Positions 46,689 through 59,525 of a stretch of 64,000 nt of DNA are shown here, one piece after another. The notes beneath the pieces were generated by a model. It did not search any database. It had not been told where the DNA came from and saw nothing but the letters and a program-made list of their open reading frames with translations. Location of the stretch: the NCBI GenBank assembly GCA_025403435.1, contig CM046354.1, positions 25,082,728-25,146,727 of the forward strand, read 5' to 3'. The position numbers were made by a program, and so were the translations under genes. This DNA is from Artocarpus heterophyllus. Taxonomy: Eukaryota; Streptophyta; Magnoliopsida; Rosales; Moraceae. How positions within the stretch are numbered: the stretch's first letter is position 1; each line of letters starts with the position of its first letter.

Positions 46689-49600
46689 CTAAGCCTTCCA
46701 AGTGTCCTCAAAGCTCTTTGTAGGTAACGTCTTGGTGAAAGGGTCGGCAAGGTTGTTTTCCGACGCTATCTTCACAACTTCCACATCACCTCGATGTACT
46801 ATCTCTCTAATCAAATGATATTTTCTTTCTATATGCTTTCCTCTTTTGTGGCTTCTAGGTTCTCTTGAATTTGCCACTGCACCACTGTTGTCACAATACA
46901 GTGTAAGTGGTTTATCCATGTCTGGAACTATTTCCAAATCATTTAAGAACTTACGGAGCCAAACAGCTTCTTTAGCTGCTTCACAAGCAGCCACATATTC
47001 TGCTTCCATAGTTGAATCAGCAGTACAAGATTGTTTGATGCTTCTCCAAACTATGGCTCCACCACCAAAAGTAAACACTGATCCAGACGTAGATTTACGT
47101 GTGTCTTTGTCTGATTGAAAATCAGAATCAGTGTATCCAATGTGAATCAATTCTCACCAGAATATACTAGCATAGAGTTTCTCGTTCTCCTAAGATACTT
47201 GAGAATATGTTTAACCGCTACCCAATGATCTAATCCTAGGTTGGATTGATACCGACTGACTATACCCGCCGCATAGTAAATGTCAGGTCTTGTACACAAC
47301 ATGACATACATTAGACTTCCTATTGTAGATGCATAGGATTCCCGTCTCATATTTTCTTCCTCTTGAGGTGTCTTAGGACACTGCTCTTTTGAAAGATAAA
47401 CTCCATGACGTGTAGGCAAATTACCTTTCTTGGAGTTTTGCATCGAAAATCTGATAAGCACCTTATCGATATTCGATGCCTGAGACAGCGCCAACAGTTT
47501 GTTCTTGCGATCTCTTATGAGTTGGATTCCAAGAACATAACTTGCTTTTCCTAAATCTTTCATTTGGAAATTGCTGGCGAGCCATTTCTTTACATCAGAT
47601 AATACGCCTACATCATTCCCAATGAGTAGGATATCATCTACATAAAGAACCAAGAAGACCACCTTCTTATCTTTGATGTACTTGTAAACACAAGGTTCAT
47701 CAATATTTTGATCGAAACCATAAGATTTGATCGCTTCATCAAATCTCAAGTTCCAAGATCTTGAAGCTTGCTTGAGTCCATAGATGGACCTCTGCAACTT
47801 GCAAACCTTTTGCTCTTGACCTTTAACTACAAACCCTTCTGGTTGCACCATATAGATGCTTTCCTCAAGATAGCCATTCAAAAAGGTAGTCTTGACATCC
47901 ATTTGCCATATCTCATAATCAAGACAAGCAGCAATGGATAAAAGAATCCGAATGGATTTAAGCATAGCTACAGGCGATAAAGTTTCTTCATAGTCAACCC
48001 CTCCTTTTGGGAATAACCCTTTGTCACAAGCCTAGCTTTGAAAGTCTCAACTTTCCCATCCACTCCTCTTTTCTTCTTGTAAATCCATTTGCACCCTATG
48101 GGTTTTATCCCTTTAGGTAGGTCTACAAGATCCCAGACTGAATTGGAGTACATGGACTCCATTTCAAGGTTCATAGCCTCCAGCCATTTTTCCTTCTCAG
48201 AAACTTCCATTGCATCACGATATGTCAATGGATCATCCTCACCATTATCAGAGATAGCAACATTTGCTTCTCCAAGTTCCCTATAGCGAGCAGGTGGTCT
48301 CACAATCCTCCCACTACGTCGAGGTGGTATGACATTCTGATAGGAAGATGTGGCCTCCTCATTTTGTCCTTCGACAACAGTTGTCGGTTGCGGTCTGATC
48401 TGATCAGAAAGTAACTCTTCAAGTACAATTTTGCTACGAGGTTTATAGTTTGTCATATAATCATTCTCGAGAAAAGTGGCATTTGTCGATACAAATACTT
48501 TCTTATCTTGTGGACTATAAAACAAACCTCCCCTCGTTCCCTTTGGGTATCCCACAAATAAGCATACTTCAGAACGTGGTTCCAACTTCCTAGTCTTACC
48601 TTTCAGCACATGTGCTGGACACCCCCATATACGGATATGTCGCATACTAGGTTTGCGACCATTCCATAACTCTAGAGGTGTTTTTGAAATAGACTTAGAT
48701 GGAACTATGTTTAGAAGATATACTGCAGTTTGTAGTGCATATCCCCAAAATGAAGTGGGTAATGATGAGTAGCTAAGCATGGATCTCACCATATCAAGCA
48801 ACGTTCTATTTCTTCTCTCTGCAACACCATTTTGTTGTGGTGTTCCAGGTGCGGTGAGTTGTGATAGAATACCATGTTCTATCATATAATCCTTGAATTC
48901 AGTATCAAGGTATTCTCCTCCTCGATCAGATCAAAGACTCTTCACCGTCTTTCCTAATTGCTTTTCAGCTTCCGCTTGGAATTCTTTGAACTTTCCAAAA
49001 GTTTCAGATTTCCTTTGCATTAGGAATATGTAACCATACCTTGAATAATCGTCAATAAATGTGACGAAATATTCGTAACCACCACGGGCTTGTACATTCA
49101 TTGGACCACAGACGTCTGAATGTATTAGCTCAAGTGGTTCCTTGGCCCTTTCGCCTTTTGCAGAGAAAGGCCTCTTAGTCATTTTACCTTCAAGACAAGA
49201 TTCACAAACTGGTAGAAAACTAACTTTTAGCTCTTTTAAAGGACCCTCCTTTACCAGTCTGTTAATTTTGTCAAGGTTGACATGACCTAATCTAAGGTGC
49301 CATAGGTATGTTTCATTATTAGAAGAAAACTTTTGCTTCTTGGGTTTAGGTTGTTCAACTTTGAACATTTCGGTATTGAGCAGTGCTTTTTCGTTGGGCC
49401 TTAAGGTGTAAAGCCCATTTTCCAGATGTGCAGAACAAATATCCAAACCATTTCTAGAAATATTAACATAATTATTATTAAAAGAAACATTAAACATTTG
49501 TTCAAACAACCTAGAAACAGAAATCAAATTTCTACGAAAACAAGGAATGTAATAAACATTGTCTAAAATTAAAAACTTATTTCTAAAATAAAGTTTAACA

Positions 49601-50646
49601 ACTCCCACTGCTCTTGCCGAAACAACCTCTCCCGTTCCCACTCTCATCGTTTGTTCCCCGTCGGCAAGCTCCCTTGAAGAACTAAGCATCTGCAAAGAAG
49701 AACAAACATGGTTAGTTGCCCCTGAATCAATTATCCAAGGTGAAGAATCATCTTCAACTAAACAGGCTTCTAAAACGAGTAAATCTGATTTACCGTTGTT
49801 CTTCTTTTCTTTGAGCTCCTGAAGATACTTCTTGCAGTTTCTCTTCTAGTGCCCAACTACGCCGCAGTGGAAACATTTTCCTTTAGGCTTCTTTTGGTTG
49901 GAGCTCCTTTTGCTGTTATTGCTTTTGTTCTTCTTAGGTTGCCTTCCATTCTTAGACTTACCACTTCCTTCAGTCCCCTTCCTCTTCTTATTCTTTTGGG
50001 CAAAAGAGGAAGGTTGAGCTTCTGCAACATTTGCCTCAGCTTCTTTAGTCTTTTCTTTCGAAATAGACTCGAAGGTTTGAAGCTCATTAAGCAACTCAGT
50101 CATGTTATATTTCAGCTTATTCATGAAATAGTTGCTTTTGAACTGAAGGAACGCAGGGGAGAGGGTTTCTAAAATCATCCCCACCTGTGTGGCTTCATCT
50201 ATCATAGCCCCGTTGACCTCGGCCTCATGGAGATAGTTAACCATGTTGAGAACATGTTCTCTGACCGAAATCCCTGCCTTCATTTTTGCATTCATTACTG
50301 CCTTAACGGCTTCGTGGCGTGCCTTTTCAAAAGGTTTACCAAACATGTCTTGTAGAGACTGCATTATCTCATAAGCGGTCTCCATGCTTTCGTGCTTCAT
50401 CCTAAGCACGTCAAACATCCCAGCCAAAAGAAAACAGCGGGCCTTATTATTTGCCTCGATCCAACGATCATATGCTTCCCGTACATTACGAGGAGCATTG
50501 GAAGCAGGCTCTGGAGGACATTCCTCCGTCAGGACAAACTTGTAACTTTCGTAAATTAGTACAATGTTCATGTTACTCTTCCACTTGACAAAATTATCTC
50601 CGGTTAATTTTTCATTTGAGAGAATTGCGATGATTGGATTAGACAT
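46689..50646 (-). pseudogene. Gag-pol of the intronic Copia, two stops and two frameshifts
   Basis: Start ATG at 50646 (MSNPIIAILSNEKL). Domains in order: UBN2-type gag, CCHC knuckle beginning CFHCGVVGH, protease region, GAG-pre-integrase (HLRLGHVNLDKI...CESC), integrase ([15 protein letters not shown]), RT ([10 protein letters not shown]) and RNase H ([20 protein letters not shown]), ending [19 protein letters not shown]. Defects: TAG at 49848-49846 where a Trp is expected after GVVGH; TGA at 48933-48931 where Arg of LRSDRGG is expected; a missing C in the run 47998-48001; a missing base near 47149. All other parts stay in one frame. The copy cannot make a full polyprotein. Confidence 0.85.
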
Positions 50647-52206
50647 TGTCGCTGTAATAAATAAATAAAATAGCATAAATTAAAATGGTTGCATAAACAT
50701 CATAAATGTTTTGGAATAGTAAACGTGATGCATGATGCATATGAAAAACACAAAAAATATTTTACTAATTTCACGATTATTCAATTTTAATAAATAAAGT
50801 GTCGCCGTAGGGTAGGTCAAATTATTTATGAATTGAATTGAGACATTCTCAATTAATAAATATATTCAAAATATCTCATATTTTCTATATTTATTAATAA
50901 CCGTTTATTTTGGTCAAGATATAATTAACAATTTAATTTTGTCTTTATGAGTGTAACCCACTATTTTGGATTTTAACAACTTAACTCAAAATTGGCGCTG
51001 TAGGGTAGGTCAATTTTGAAATACATTATAAAATCCTATCTCAAGGAAGCCAACCTTGATATTGATTTAAATGGACACCCTCCGTAGGGAGGACGAAATC
51101 AAAGCGTCGCGAGGCGCCACCTAAATCTCACGGTGTTGTACTAATAGTGGAGACCGCAGGTTATATTGTCATATTACCTTCTCCCACTCATTATTTTAGA
51201 AGATGTGTTTTATCTTATAAAACATCATATGTTTCATAATTCTAGTAGTTAAAAATAATTTTTAATTACTAGATTATATTATGTGTTAATAGAATCTCAT
51301 TCTATTTACACTTAAATAAATTACCAGATTTTCTAAAAATCTAAATTTATTATGAATTGTCTAAGTTACCAAATATTAAACAATTTAAAATTAGATAACT
51401 TAGAATTAATGTAAATTTTACCAAGTCTTAACTATTAAAACTAAATTCACATTATTTGGTTGATAAATTAAATTAAGTTTCTATAAAACCAACCCAATTA
51501 ATTTAATCTCATTAAATTAATGCTAACACATATTAAATCATTTTATAAACTCCTTTATAAAAATAATATGCTAAGCGTATGCATGTCATGTTACAATAAC
51601 TATAAGTGGGCACTTTCTTAGATGACATGTTATCATGCATGAACATGTTATCACAATCATCACATGAAAATAAAAATGAAAATAAACAATGAATTTTTGA
51701 TCGGGTCCTTTTGGATAATTAAAATTACAACCCAAAGAATAAAAAAAAATAAAAAAATAAAATTACATGGGTCTTCTTGTAATTTATACATAATTCCCTG
51801 CTCCAATTTTGCAGTCTTCATCAAGTGGTTTATTGTGCAACAATTTGTTGGATTGCCTTTGAAATCTGATAGGCCCACAGTTCTCAACTGGGCCAAAAAA
51901 TCCAATGGACATCTTTTTCTTCATCGCTCCACGTGTAGCAAGTGAAAGAGAGGAGAGAAAAAAATAATAATAATAATAAATTACAAAAAGCCTATACCCC
52001 TTTATGGGTTTACACAGATTGATCTAATCAAACTGAAAATAAAATTATTAATCCAAAAGGACCATATAATTAACGACCAAAAATCCTTTCATTAAACAAT
52101 CATTCATCACATGAACAAAGATGCAAAGTGCCCACAAACATGCATCAAAAACATGATATCATCAAAATAAAATCATGTTTAATTAAAATTATATATGCTA
52201 TAACCC
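50647..52206 (-). other. Leader of the intronic Copia
   Basis: No gene is seen. AT-rich, with short repeats of GTAGGGTAGGTCAA (about 50805 and 51001) and a GC-rich segment near 51080-51120. It separates gag from the primer-binding site by about 1.56 kb. Confidence 0.6.
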
Positions 52207-52218
52207 GCTCTGATACCA
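52207..52218 (-). other. Primer-binding site for tRNA-iMet (intronic Copia)
   Basis: GCTCTGATACCA on the plus strand (TGGTATCAGAGC on the element strand), 2 bp from the LTR that starts at 52221. Confidence 0.9.
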
Positions 52219-52220
52219 TT

Positions 52221-54213
52221 TGTTGGAATTAAAACATGAAACGCAGCGGAAGGAACGGATCGTTGACAAACAAAAATTTTCTAAAAACTTTGTTCATCGG
52301 GAATAGATATATAATTTTAATTACAGAAAGTTTTAGGAATTTTTACTAACCTTTTGAAGACTATCAGGGTATCCTAGCTTTCCTCTTTGACACCACGATC
52401 TTCCAAACCAGGCCTCCACACCAATGGAAAGACGAGTGGGCGTCAAACTGCAAGAATGAATTATCCTCACACTTTTCTGAATCTGCTATGTACTCAACAC
52501 ATGAGATAGCAGACCTTTTTCTTTAGAGAAGAACTCTCAGTTTTTCTCTCTAAAAATTGTGTAAATCAAAATTACTGAGATAACTGTTATCTCTCCCTTT
52601 TTATAACTGAGCCATTAGTAATTTTTCTTTCCTTTTCTTTTCCTTTCCTTTTTCTTCTTTTCTTTTCCGTTTTCCTGTTACCCGATTCTATTTTTTTCGG
52701 TAACACACACATGTATATATATGTAAAGTAAAGTTGCCGTGAATGAGAGTTTGCCTTCTTCCTTTTTTTTTTTTACTTTGACTTTGACTTTTTGACCGAA
52801 TACATATATATATATATATATATATGTGTGTGTTGGGGGGAAGCGTGAATCTCATTCACGGCTTTCCCTTTTTTTTTTTAATTATAATATTATATTAATA
52901 TATATATATATTAATATATTATAAAATCTTATATATATATATATATATATAAATTTGGTTCAAAATCATATATATATATATATATATATCCAAATCTAAA
53001 TTCAAAAATAAATCATATTTATTCAAGAATAGATTTTAACAATAATCAATTAATTAACTAATGCTCAGTTAAATGTGACAACATTTATCACATTATATTA
53101 TGTGTCACAGAGAACATTTTTCTGTATCACGTTAATAATTCAAGTGTGAAAAATTAATTCATAATTCAAAAATTCTAAATTAAACATATATAATTCATTC
53201 TATGCAAAATCCAATTACAGAGGTACTATTGGGGACCTATGGACCTATAACCCAAGCTCCAATAAATTTGACATTTAATTAAACTCTTTAATTAATGTGC
53301 CAAATTTATTAGTTTCAGTGTTACTCCACTAAAAACCTGAAACTGAACTCTTGAGATTATAGTAGAATTACTCAAAGAAAATTAACGAGTAGTCCATTGA
53401 TATAATCATTACATATAAGTCATTCCTCCATAAATAGTTCATAATAAGAGCTAGGTTCAATTTCCGTTCACCTCTCTTATTACATCTTTATCCTTGAGTT
53501 CCAATAATTCTCTAATGAACAATTAATTCATAATCTTATTATGAACAAGCGCTCTACTGTTCAAACCTTGAATTATCACTCAAGAGAACTATTTTTCTAA
53601 CTTCCATAGGGAAGGAATGGATTCCATATCTGTATATATTATTCCCAGCCATTTATTACTTTATGTTTCCAAGATGCTAAGTTATAATCTGTGCTTAGAC
53701 AAATCTTACCATGCAAGTCAAAAAACATAATGTAATAAATAGGAGTCTAATAAATACTCAGGATTAAAACTGTCAAATATATGATCATCATAGTGATAAA
53801 TTTGAATACTCTATTTGTAACGGATGATTATTAGAGATTCATAATTTATCTGGTCCAGTCCTATATAATCTCATTATATAAAGTACCTCCAACCCAATGT
53901 CTCTACATTAATAGTCTGGATAATGACTATTCCATTTTAGATGAGATTGGACCGTACTTGTAATTTTTAATTAAAGATCCCAAACTTTAATTAATTATTA
54001 CGGACTATTTAGATTATTATCTATAAATTTTATCCCCAAGCAAATAACACTTATATGCTAAATTTATAGTCACATAAATAATCATGGAATTTTCTTGATG
54101 TTTATAAATGTATTCATAATACATATAATCAACCAAAATAATAATAAATGTCATTTTATTTATTTATTAACAATATGTACAATGTCACAGCTTTTAGGGC
54201 ACCAAACCCAACA
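52221..54213 (-). repeat. 5' LTR of the intronic Copia
   Basis: 1993 bp, complete. (TA)n tracts at about 52804-52824 and 52930-52990 are longer than in the other LTR. Confidence 0.9.
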
Positions 54214-54638
54214 CTTGCATGATAAACCTGTTTTTCATTGATTGTGGATTGGAAAATTTACATAGAAATTGCTATGCTATGTGTTTGACACATTCAAGAT
54301 GCCTTTTGCGGCTGACAGTTGCATGCATAAAGATGAATAGACCCGAGATTGCCGTGAAAGCTGTAGAAGTCGCTGGAAAACGGATCCCACGAGACAAATG
54401 GCCTGAATATTATGACACCAAGAGAGCGAGGTTCATTGGAAAACAAGCACGTCTGTACCAAACTTGGTCCATTTCAGGGTACCTTGTTGCGAAGCTCCTG
54501 CTTGCTGATCCTAATAAGGCTAGGATGTTGATAACCGAGGAGGATTCTGAACTGGTCAATGCATTCTCTTGCATGCTCAGTGCTAACCCGAGAAGAAAGC
54601 GTGGTCGGAAGACTTCAACACAGACCTACATAGTTTGA

Positions 54639-55640
54639 TTTTGCAAGGTACTTAAGCATTGTTTATGTGGGGCAAGTATGCTTCTGCTATGGTTATTATT
54701 ATTGTTGTTATTTTTCTTAGGGGCCTATGACTGGAGAAAGTTGGGCGAGTCTAAAATAGGTTCTGTCTTCTTTATATTCGTTTACATGTTTAGGCCTCTA
54801 TGTTACACAGGCATATTCATAGATATTAGTATTATATTTGTTTCAGAGATTTTAACTGTGGATCAAAAACTATAAGATTGCTTGCTAGCTCATTTTGTTG
54901 GTGCCCCTTAAAATTAAATTCTTCAATTGAGCACAAAATATATTTTTTGGGCACGGGTTCAAAGACTTGGAGAATGTGTGCTGTATAATTATGTTGTAAG
55001 GCTGCTCATTAATTGTTTGCAAGTATTCAGAAATGCTATGCTTGAAGCCTAAAAGAAAAGGATATCAAGAAACCTCTTCTGGGTTTAATCTCAATGTAAG
55101 AATATACCCTATATTTTCTATTAAAACAAAAATCCTCGTATTTTTTAATCATACAAAATCCACCTTTAATACCAGGTTTGGTAAAAATTTAACATTTTCA
55201 TAGACTTTTCTGCCCCTTTTAAAGAAATTGTGTGTTTAATTTAAGTCGGTCACTTTTTTTTCCGGTATTAGGGAGAAATAAAACAAAACTTTCCAATACA
55301 CACATATACATAAACTGAACACTCTAAATTACCGGAAAAATTAAAGATTAAAGTTACTACCTTTGGGCTTTCCCTCTCACAGAACTAACATTTCTTTCTC
55401 AAGGAAAATTGTGTTTTTCTGCGTATTTAATTTGGTTAAATATGAAATCTATGGTGAATTTTGTGTGGTTAAAGAAACAAGGATGAATTTTGTTTGATTG
55501 AAAATGGAAATTTTAGCATTTTTGAAAACATGTGATATATTCTTGCATTTCAATTAAACACTAATAAGGTCTTTGTCATCATGTCCTATAAAATATGATA
55601 CCAAAGGTAATAAACTAAAAGCCATATCTGTGCACCATAC
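54639..55640 (+). other. 3' flank of the invertase gene
   Basis: No gene is seen. The first 250 bp probably hold the former 3' UTR. The rest is AT-rich without recognisable coding potential. Confidence 0.4.
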
Positions 55641-56387
55641 TCGTTTGAGATAGTTTGTGCTTTTACTTTAAAGTAGTAGAAAAAAAGAGAGCATAAGCTA
55701 TGACTTTTTAATTAGTGTTTGGATAATGTATGAAAAAGTGTTTTGATTTTAGAAGAGCTTTTAAAACCTTTTTTGTTAAATAAGTTAAAAGCTTTTATTG
55801 ATATAAAAAATAAAGTAATTTAAGGATAAAGGTAGAATTCTTAATTTGTTAATATGTATAAGGTCAATAATGTAAATAAAAAAGCTTTTTATAAACATTT
55901 TTTTCATAAGCACCAAATAGTTAGCTTCTTCAAAAAGTGCTCACAAAACCAAAAGCATTTTTTTAGGGTCTATTCAAACATGACAAAAAGTAGATTTTAA
56001 AATTAAGACCCTATTTGGAATGTCTTAAAATAAGCTGCATTTAACTTACTCAACGCAAAAGCTATTTTTGAGCTTATTTGGATGGACAAGCTAGCTTCTA
56101 TAAACACTTTTGAAAAAAAATCACCTCTTTGGTACTTGTAAAAAGCTTTTTATTTACCTTTTTAACCTTATATTTGTGAATAAATAAATTACAGATTTTA
56201 TCTATATCTTTATATTACGTTATTTTTTATAACAAAAACTTTTGACTTATTCAGTCAAACAGGTTCAAAAGCTCTTTGAAATCAAAAGCACTTTTTTATA
56301 CATTATTCAAACACTAATTAAAAAGATCTAGGTTATACTTTTCTTCTTCTATTACTTAAAAGAAAAGGCACAAACTATCCTAAACAA
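55641..56387. mobile_element. Foldback/MITE-like inverted-repeat element
   Basis: The left end TCGTTTGAGATAGTTTGTGC (55641) is matched in reverse by GCACAAACTATCCTAAACAA ending at 56387. A stronger match lies inward: TTTTTAATTAGTGTTTGGAT at about 55707 against ATTCAAACACTAATTAAAAA at about 56305. The pairing continues with interruptions for over 250 bp per arm, so almost the whole 747 bp could fold into one hairpin. No coding sequence or clear target duplication is seen; superfamily unknown. Confidence 0.7.
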
Positions 56388-58092
56388 GCCCTAAATAAAC
56401 CTAGAGTAGCTCTTTTTTAAGCCATTCCAAGCAGAGATGAGAATGCTTGGCAAAGCCACTCAAACTTGTTAGTTTCAACTGTTACAATATAGAGTTCTTA
56501 AATGCTACCGCGTAAAACAAAAATATACTATGATATAAAGTTCTTATACGTTACAATATTTTAGTTTTAACTCATACTTCTATTTGTGTTCTCAAACACG
56601 CTCACTAGTTATGGCAATGGTTACCAAAAATGACAAGTCCTATTCCTTTAATCTGTTTCGGCCTTTTTTTTACATAATAACAGTCTAAAAGCCGTATGAC
56701 TTCTTCAATGTATAACCCACACTGTTGACAGTTGACACCAAAGCGGCCAATTTGGATGATTTGTATTTGGAGCTTTTTGTCTTCATGCTGATAACATGGA
56801 CGGCTACTTTTTCTTTTCTCATAATAACCATACAATATGCAGGCGGCTTCAAGCAAAGAGCTATTTCCCAGCTAAAAAGTATTCAAGTGAAATTGTTACA
56901 TAAAAGGAGGAAAAAAAAATCGGAAGAAATAAAAACAGAGTGGTAAGATATATTCTGGCAGCTAAAAGGGTAAAAAAGGATAGGCGTACAAAAATAACGT
57001 GACAAATAAAAGCTGGTTGATAGGATATTACGGAGTTAGCTACGACATTTTCTAGAAATCCGCGTTAAACTATGTGTAAACCATGAAGAGGTCAATTTTG
57101 TCCAGGTACTAAAGAAAGATTGTTAAAATTGATAGATAACTTTTAAGTGTTTATTAGGCACAAATTGTACGTGTTCCATAACATTTTCTATGTGTGATGT
57201 TGTCTACTAAATAGACAGGTTACTTTGAAGTGTTTATTAGACATAAATTAGTTTTTGTGATGAATTGCAACATTCCGACAAGTTGGGATTGGTTTCCAAA
57301 ATTACAAACTCAAGAGGAAAATTCCCCCCTCTCCACCACACCAACCCCCCCGCAACCAAAAAAAAAAAAAAAACATAAAATTTAAGGGGACAATGCGGAA
57401 AACCCTTGTAATCATCCCTTCCCCATATGGCCTTGTTTAATAAACCAAAAAAAACACCTCTAATGCGTTCTGCTGCTGAAATGTTAAATTTCGTGTTATG
57501 TTTTTTCACTGTTGGTACCTAGAACTTAAGTTTCGGAAAACAGTGAACAACCATCGCTTGTTGCAGATCGTGAGGATTTTAAAACGTAGTGTAGAGAATG
57601 AGCAAATAAGTGCAACATTTTCAAAATATAGACAGGAAAATTTCAATAAAATACAGGTACAGCAAGGCTTCGAGGGCTCGAGCTGAGATGAGATGGAAGA
57701 GGGGGAGGTTTCCCATGAAGACAAAGGAACTGGAGTTCAACAATAGAGGAGCAACTATGCAAAGCAAATAAAGACGGAAGATATACAAGCATTCCAGGAT
57801 ACAGGATTATCAAGTCAAAGAACAGGGCGTTCAGAAGCCAACATAAAAAATTTACGAACATGTTTTAGAATGGAGCCTATTTCAACAATCAACATGTTGT
57901 TATTAATTAAAGCATCCAAAAATTTGAAGTTAAAACAGCTGCAAACAAACAAAAATTCCTCCCCACAAAACCATTCAACTCCAAAGTGAAAACCCGCAGT
58001 CCTCAGCTAAAACTATACCAACAGCAAAACATAAGGGGAATTTTCTTATCCGCTAAACAAAAGGTTGAGTAAGGCGAAAAAATGGAACAGAA
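56388..58092. other. Intergenic region and 3' flank of RPS20
   Basis: No gene is recognised. The right-hand 200-300 bp probably include the RPS20 3' UTR (minus strand). A 22-bp direct repeat (AAGTGTTTATTAG...AAATT) occurs at about 57146 and 57228. Short reading frames here have no recognisable content. Confidence 0.4.
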
Positions 58093-59377
<1,285 letters not shown>

Positions 59378-59516
59378 TGTTGAGTTTCGAGCTTTTTTTT
59401 TTTCCCCGAACCCTAGTTGGTATGGCGGATTTTAGCTGCGGTCTCTAAAGCTACAACTTTGTGTTGGCTCGATTGGGAAGAGAACGAAATAACTCCTCTC
59501 TGTCTATCTTTTAAGT

Positions 59517-59525
59517 TTAGGGTTT
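59517..59525 (-). promoter_or_regulatory. Telo-box upstream of RPS20
   Basis: AAACCCTAA on the minus strand (TTAGGGTTT on the plus strand), 140-148 bp upstream of the RPS20 ATG. This element is common in promoters and leaders of plant ribosomal protein and translation genes. Confidence 0.65.

Larger units (their letters stand above)
44678..54213 (-). mobile_element. Ty1/Copia element (second family) in the last invertase intron
   Basis: 9536 bp, with LTRs 44678-46645 and 52221-54213 and the target duplication CTTGC (44673-44677, 54214-54218). It lies antisense to the invertase and makes up nearly all of the 9.7-kb intron 44629-54311. The LTR ends are TGTTGGAATTAAAAC (TGTAGG in the left copy) and CAAACCCAACA on the plus strand. 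LTR differences are mainly T-run and TA-repeat lengths plus scattered substitutions, so insertion is fairly recent. It lacks the palindrome arrays of the other Copia family. Confidence 0.95.
41308..54638 (+). pseudogene. Alkaline/neutral invertase (GH100), plastid type, probably inactivated
   Basis: Product in the family: hydrolysis of sucrose to glucose and fructose. Exons: 41308-41966, 42836-43001, 43097-43308, 44002-44494, 44580-44628, 54312-54638. The start [11 protein letters not shown] and a Ser-rich, poorly conserved first ~130 residues suggest a transit peptide, as in Arabidopsis A/N-InvE. Conserved blocks include [69 protein letters not shown] and WPEYYDTKRARFIGKQARL; the end is KRGRKTSTQTYIV. 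Exon lengths total 636 codons only if one T is restored near 41905 and one G near 44259; both deletions cause early stops. The last intron acceptor is GG (54310-54311). Conserved residues are changed: R to C in LLRAYGK, D to N in VTDGSCM, D to G in HMDFRF, YW to FG in REYYW. Introns 1-4 have normal GT-AG ends. Confidence 0.9.

Noticed and set aside
52930..52990. (TA)n tracts in the intronic Copia LTR as a separate feature
   Set aside because: They are ordinary length-variable microsatellites inside the LTR, also present in the other LTR.
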